DNA from: CAZICM01 sp964537685
GTDB lineage: Bacteria; Myxococcota_A; Polyangia; Polyangiales; Polyangiaceae
Length of the DNA stretch: 64,000 bases
Direction of reading: 5' to 3'
Assembly: GCA_964537685.1 (NCBI GenBank)
Contig: CAZICM010000038.1
Span: forward strand, 23,900 to 87,899
The position numbers were made by a program, and so were the translations under genes. The stretch's first letter is position 1; every line of letters starts with the position of its first letter. Under the pieces are notes generated by a model that worked only from the letters and a program-made list of their open reading frames with translations, was not told the origin of the DNA and searched no databases. Below are positions 62,610-64,000 of this stretch, piece by piece.

Positions 62610-63167
62610 ATGGCCAGCGAAGACACAGGTCAGAAGGTGGGCGCATTGAACCAAGACGCACCAGAAAACGCAGCCGACACGCAGGCCATCGCCGATAAAA
62701 TTTCGGCCGGTGACTATGCAGGCGCGCTTTCCATGTGTGCCCATGGCTATGCCGTTCCTCTAAGCCGCTACTGCATGGCTTTCACCGGATCTCAAAGCGA
62801 AAGCGAAACGCTGGTGGAGGAAGTGCTAGGCGCGGCTTATGCCGGCTTTGCTCAATACCGCTCTGGACGCGATGTACGCGCATGGCTCTTTGGCTTGGCG
62901 CGGCGCATTTGCGGCCGGCATATCGAGCTGCGCACCCGCAAAACAGGCCACGGCCTTGAAAGCTCGGGAGACAACAAAGATTCGCAGCGGGTAAGAGGCG
63001 CGCTGTCGAAGCTTAAGCCGAGTGAAAGAGAAGCCGTGGTGCTTCGTTATGAAGCAGGGCTTTCGGTGAGAGAGCTCGCCCTGTGCTGCGGCGTGGATGA
63101 GGCAACGGCTCATAAGCGCATTAGCCGCGGACTTGTGCGACTGCGAAGCGAGCTTGCCCAAGGATGA
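62610..63167 (+). CDS. ECF-like RNA polymerase sigma factor
   Basis: A 185-residue sigma-70-family protein. The sigma-2 part is ALSMCAHGYAVPLSRYCMAFTGSQSESETLVEEVLGAAYAGF, with RDVRAWLFGLARRICGRHI. The sigma-4 part is LKPSEREAVVLRYEAGLSVRELALCCGVDEATAHKRISRGLVRLR, a typical helix-turn-helix. The first 35 residues are polar and extra. The next gene, 22 bases on, codes for a protein with an anti-sigma zinc motif, so the two form a sigma/anti-sigma pair that probably responds to an envelope signal. The promoter was not found. Confidence 0.88.
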   Translation: MASEDTGQKVGALNQDAPENAADTQAIADKISAGDYAGALSMCAHGYAVPLSRYCMAFTGSQSESETLVEEVLGAAYAGFAQYRSGRDVRAWLFGLARRICGRHIELRTRKTGHGLESSGDNKDSQRVRGALSKLKPSEREAVVLRYEAGLSVRELALCCGVDEATAHKRISRGLVRLRSELAQG

Positions 63168-63189
63168 TGTTGAAGGTGAGGGTATTTTT

Positions 63190-64000
63190 ATGAGTGCGAT
63201 TGCAGCGTCCGGACAATGCCGGGAAGTCGAAGAGCGGATCAGCGAAGTGCTCGATGGTCAGGCCCCCGCCGCGCTGTACGATCACATTGCCGAATGCGAT
63301 ACGTGCCGGGATCTTCGCTATGAAGCAGAACAGGCATCGGCGCTGGTTGGCAAAGCAGCGTCCGATTTTCGCGCGCCCGATCAATATGCGGCGCGGCTTT
63401 CCGAGCGCGTGACCAAGGCGCCCGCACCCGCCGGCGCGACAAGCATTTCGGCGACGCGGCCCGAAGAACCTGCTCCCCAGGCGCTTTCGGCGAAAGACAA
63501 AACAGATATCGCCACATCGCCCACTGTTCTTGCCTCTTCCGAGCCGGCCAAAGAGGCGCCTTCTTCGGGCGTACGTGTGACGGCCAATGAACCTGCGAAC
63601 ACGCCGGAAGCCATTCCAACGCCGACTCCTGCCGTTTCCAAGAGCGACACACCGAGCAGCGCTGAAGGTTCGGCCGTCAGTGCCACATCACCTGGGCGCG
63701 AATCCAAAACATCCGATGCAGAAACAAAGAGCGAGAAGCCATCGGAGCCTAAAAAGGCGCTGGATCCTGTCGCCAAAACGCCCAAATCGCCTGTTCAGAA
63801 GCGAGCCTTGGGATTGGGATTGGTGGCCGTTGGTTTGGTGGCCGCGGCGGCTGCGGGAGCCGGCTTGTACCTGATGAAGGACAAGTCCCCGAAGACCAGC
63901 TCAAACGAAGAAGGCAGCGTGGTTGTCGATGGCCCGTGGTCCGGTGAAGTCAGCGCCGTGCTCCGCGCATCGGCCGACAAGAGCGGTGGCCTCGAGGTAT
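63190..64000 (+). CDS. Anti-sigma factor with ZAS motif, 3'-truncated by the window edge
   Basis: At least 270 codons open to the right edge. Residues 32-39 give H32-x3-C36-x2-C39 in DHIAECDTCRDL, the zinc-binding ZAS motif of anti-sigma factors. After it, about 140 residues of Ala/Pro/Ser/Lys-rich linker lead to one membrane segment (about 215-235, LGLGLVAVGLVAAAAAGAGLYLM). The part beyond is cut off after some 30 residues. The layout (zinc motif in the cytoplasm, linker, helix, outside domain) is usual. It lies 22 bases after the sigma gene, so one transcript is likely. The missing C-terminal domain would sense the signal. Confidence 0.85.
   Translation, partial: MSAIAASGQCREVEERISEVLDGQAPAALYDHIAECDTCRDLRYEAEQASALVGKAASDFRAPDQYAARLSERVTKAPAPAGATSISATRPEEPAPQALSAKDKTDIATSPTVLASSEPAKEAPSSGVRVTANEPANTPEAIPTPTPAVSKSDTPSSAEGSAVSATSPGRESKTSDAETKSEKPSEPKKALDPVAKTPKSPVQKRALGLGLVAVGLVAAAAAGAGLYLMKDKSPKTSSNEEGSVVVDGPWSGEVSAVLRASADKSGGLEV

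Overview
The window reads as chromosomal DNA of a myxobacterium-like organism (Myxococcota, probably Polyangia). The evidence is indirect but consistent. There are two MYXO-CTERM-type sorting tails (ends of 40350-41141 and 57416-61564), a translationally coupled DUF1592/DUF1552 pair, and two transmembrane Hanks-type Ser/Thr kinases, one with an N-terminal zinc-ribbon-like segment. About fifteen putative lipoproteins are present, many with CGGCG- or Ser/Gly-rich linkers typical of this group. I could not run a search or a phylogeny, so the placement is inference. No phage, transposase, CRISPR array or rRNA was seen. One tRNA, Arg(CCU), lies at 34935-35007 on the minus strand.

Layout. 1-14 kb is mostly secreted and lipoprotein genes: a cut-off hypothetical gene, an alkylsulfatase, the DUF1592/DUF1552 pair, Cys-rich lipoproteins, an inorganic pyrophosphatase, a neprosin-family lipoprotein, and a tandem triplet of related small lipoproteins whose third copy is truncated. 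14-20 kb holds a 43-bp tandem repeat, a zinc-ribbon Ser/Thr kinase overlapping a beta-barrel-like gene, a MaoC/hydratase-2 protein, a membrane-anchored parvulin with an extremely acidic cytosolic tail, and a lipoprotein. 20-27.8 kb is a type IV pilus minor-pilin operon in the classical order fimT/U-pilV-pilW-pilX-pilY1 plus a lipoprotein, with a plausible sigma-54 promoter upstream. Only 46 bp later the glycine cleavage genes gcvT, gcvH and gcvP follow on the same strand, ending in a 127-bp palindromic element. 32.6-40.3 kb is mixed housekeeping: a surface lipoprotein, a MORN-like protein, a sterol-desaturase-family hydroxylase, tRNA-Arg, trmO, a second kinase with a PEGA-like end, a DUF2090 aldolase, msrA and a YkgJ-type Cys-cluster protein.

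40.3-51.2 kb is the most suggestive stretch. A TIMP/NTR-like secreted protein with a MYXO-CTERM tail and a membrane-anchored von Willebrand A protein converge on a penicillin-binding protein 1C gene and a bacterial alpha-2-macroglobulin with an intact thioester. Together they could form an envelope anti-protease and wall-repair locus. 51.2-64 kb contains a lipoprotein with (C-x-G-x)n repeats, pncC, a FIST-domain protein, an alpha/beta hydrolase, an amidase, a large secreted M36 metalloprotease with a MYXO-CTERM tail, an RluA-type pseudouridine synthase, and an ECF-like sigma factor followed by a ZAS-type anti-sigma factor that runs off the right edge.

Starts were moved inward from the longest open frame where a ribosome binding site, a stop/start overlap or a signal peptide argued for it; each case is explained in its entry. 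Functional calls rest on motifs and family resemblance read by eye.
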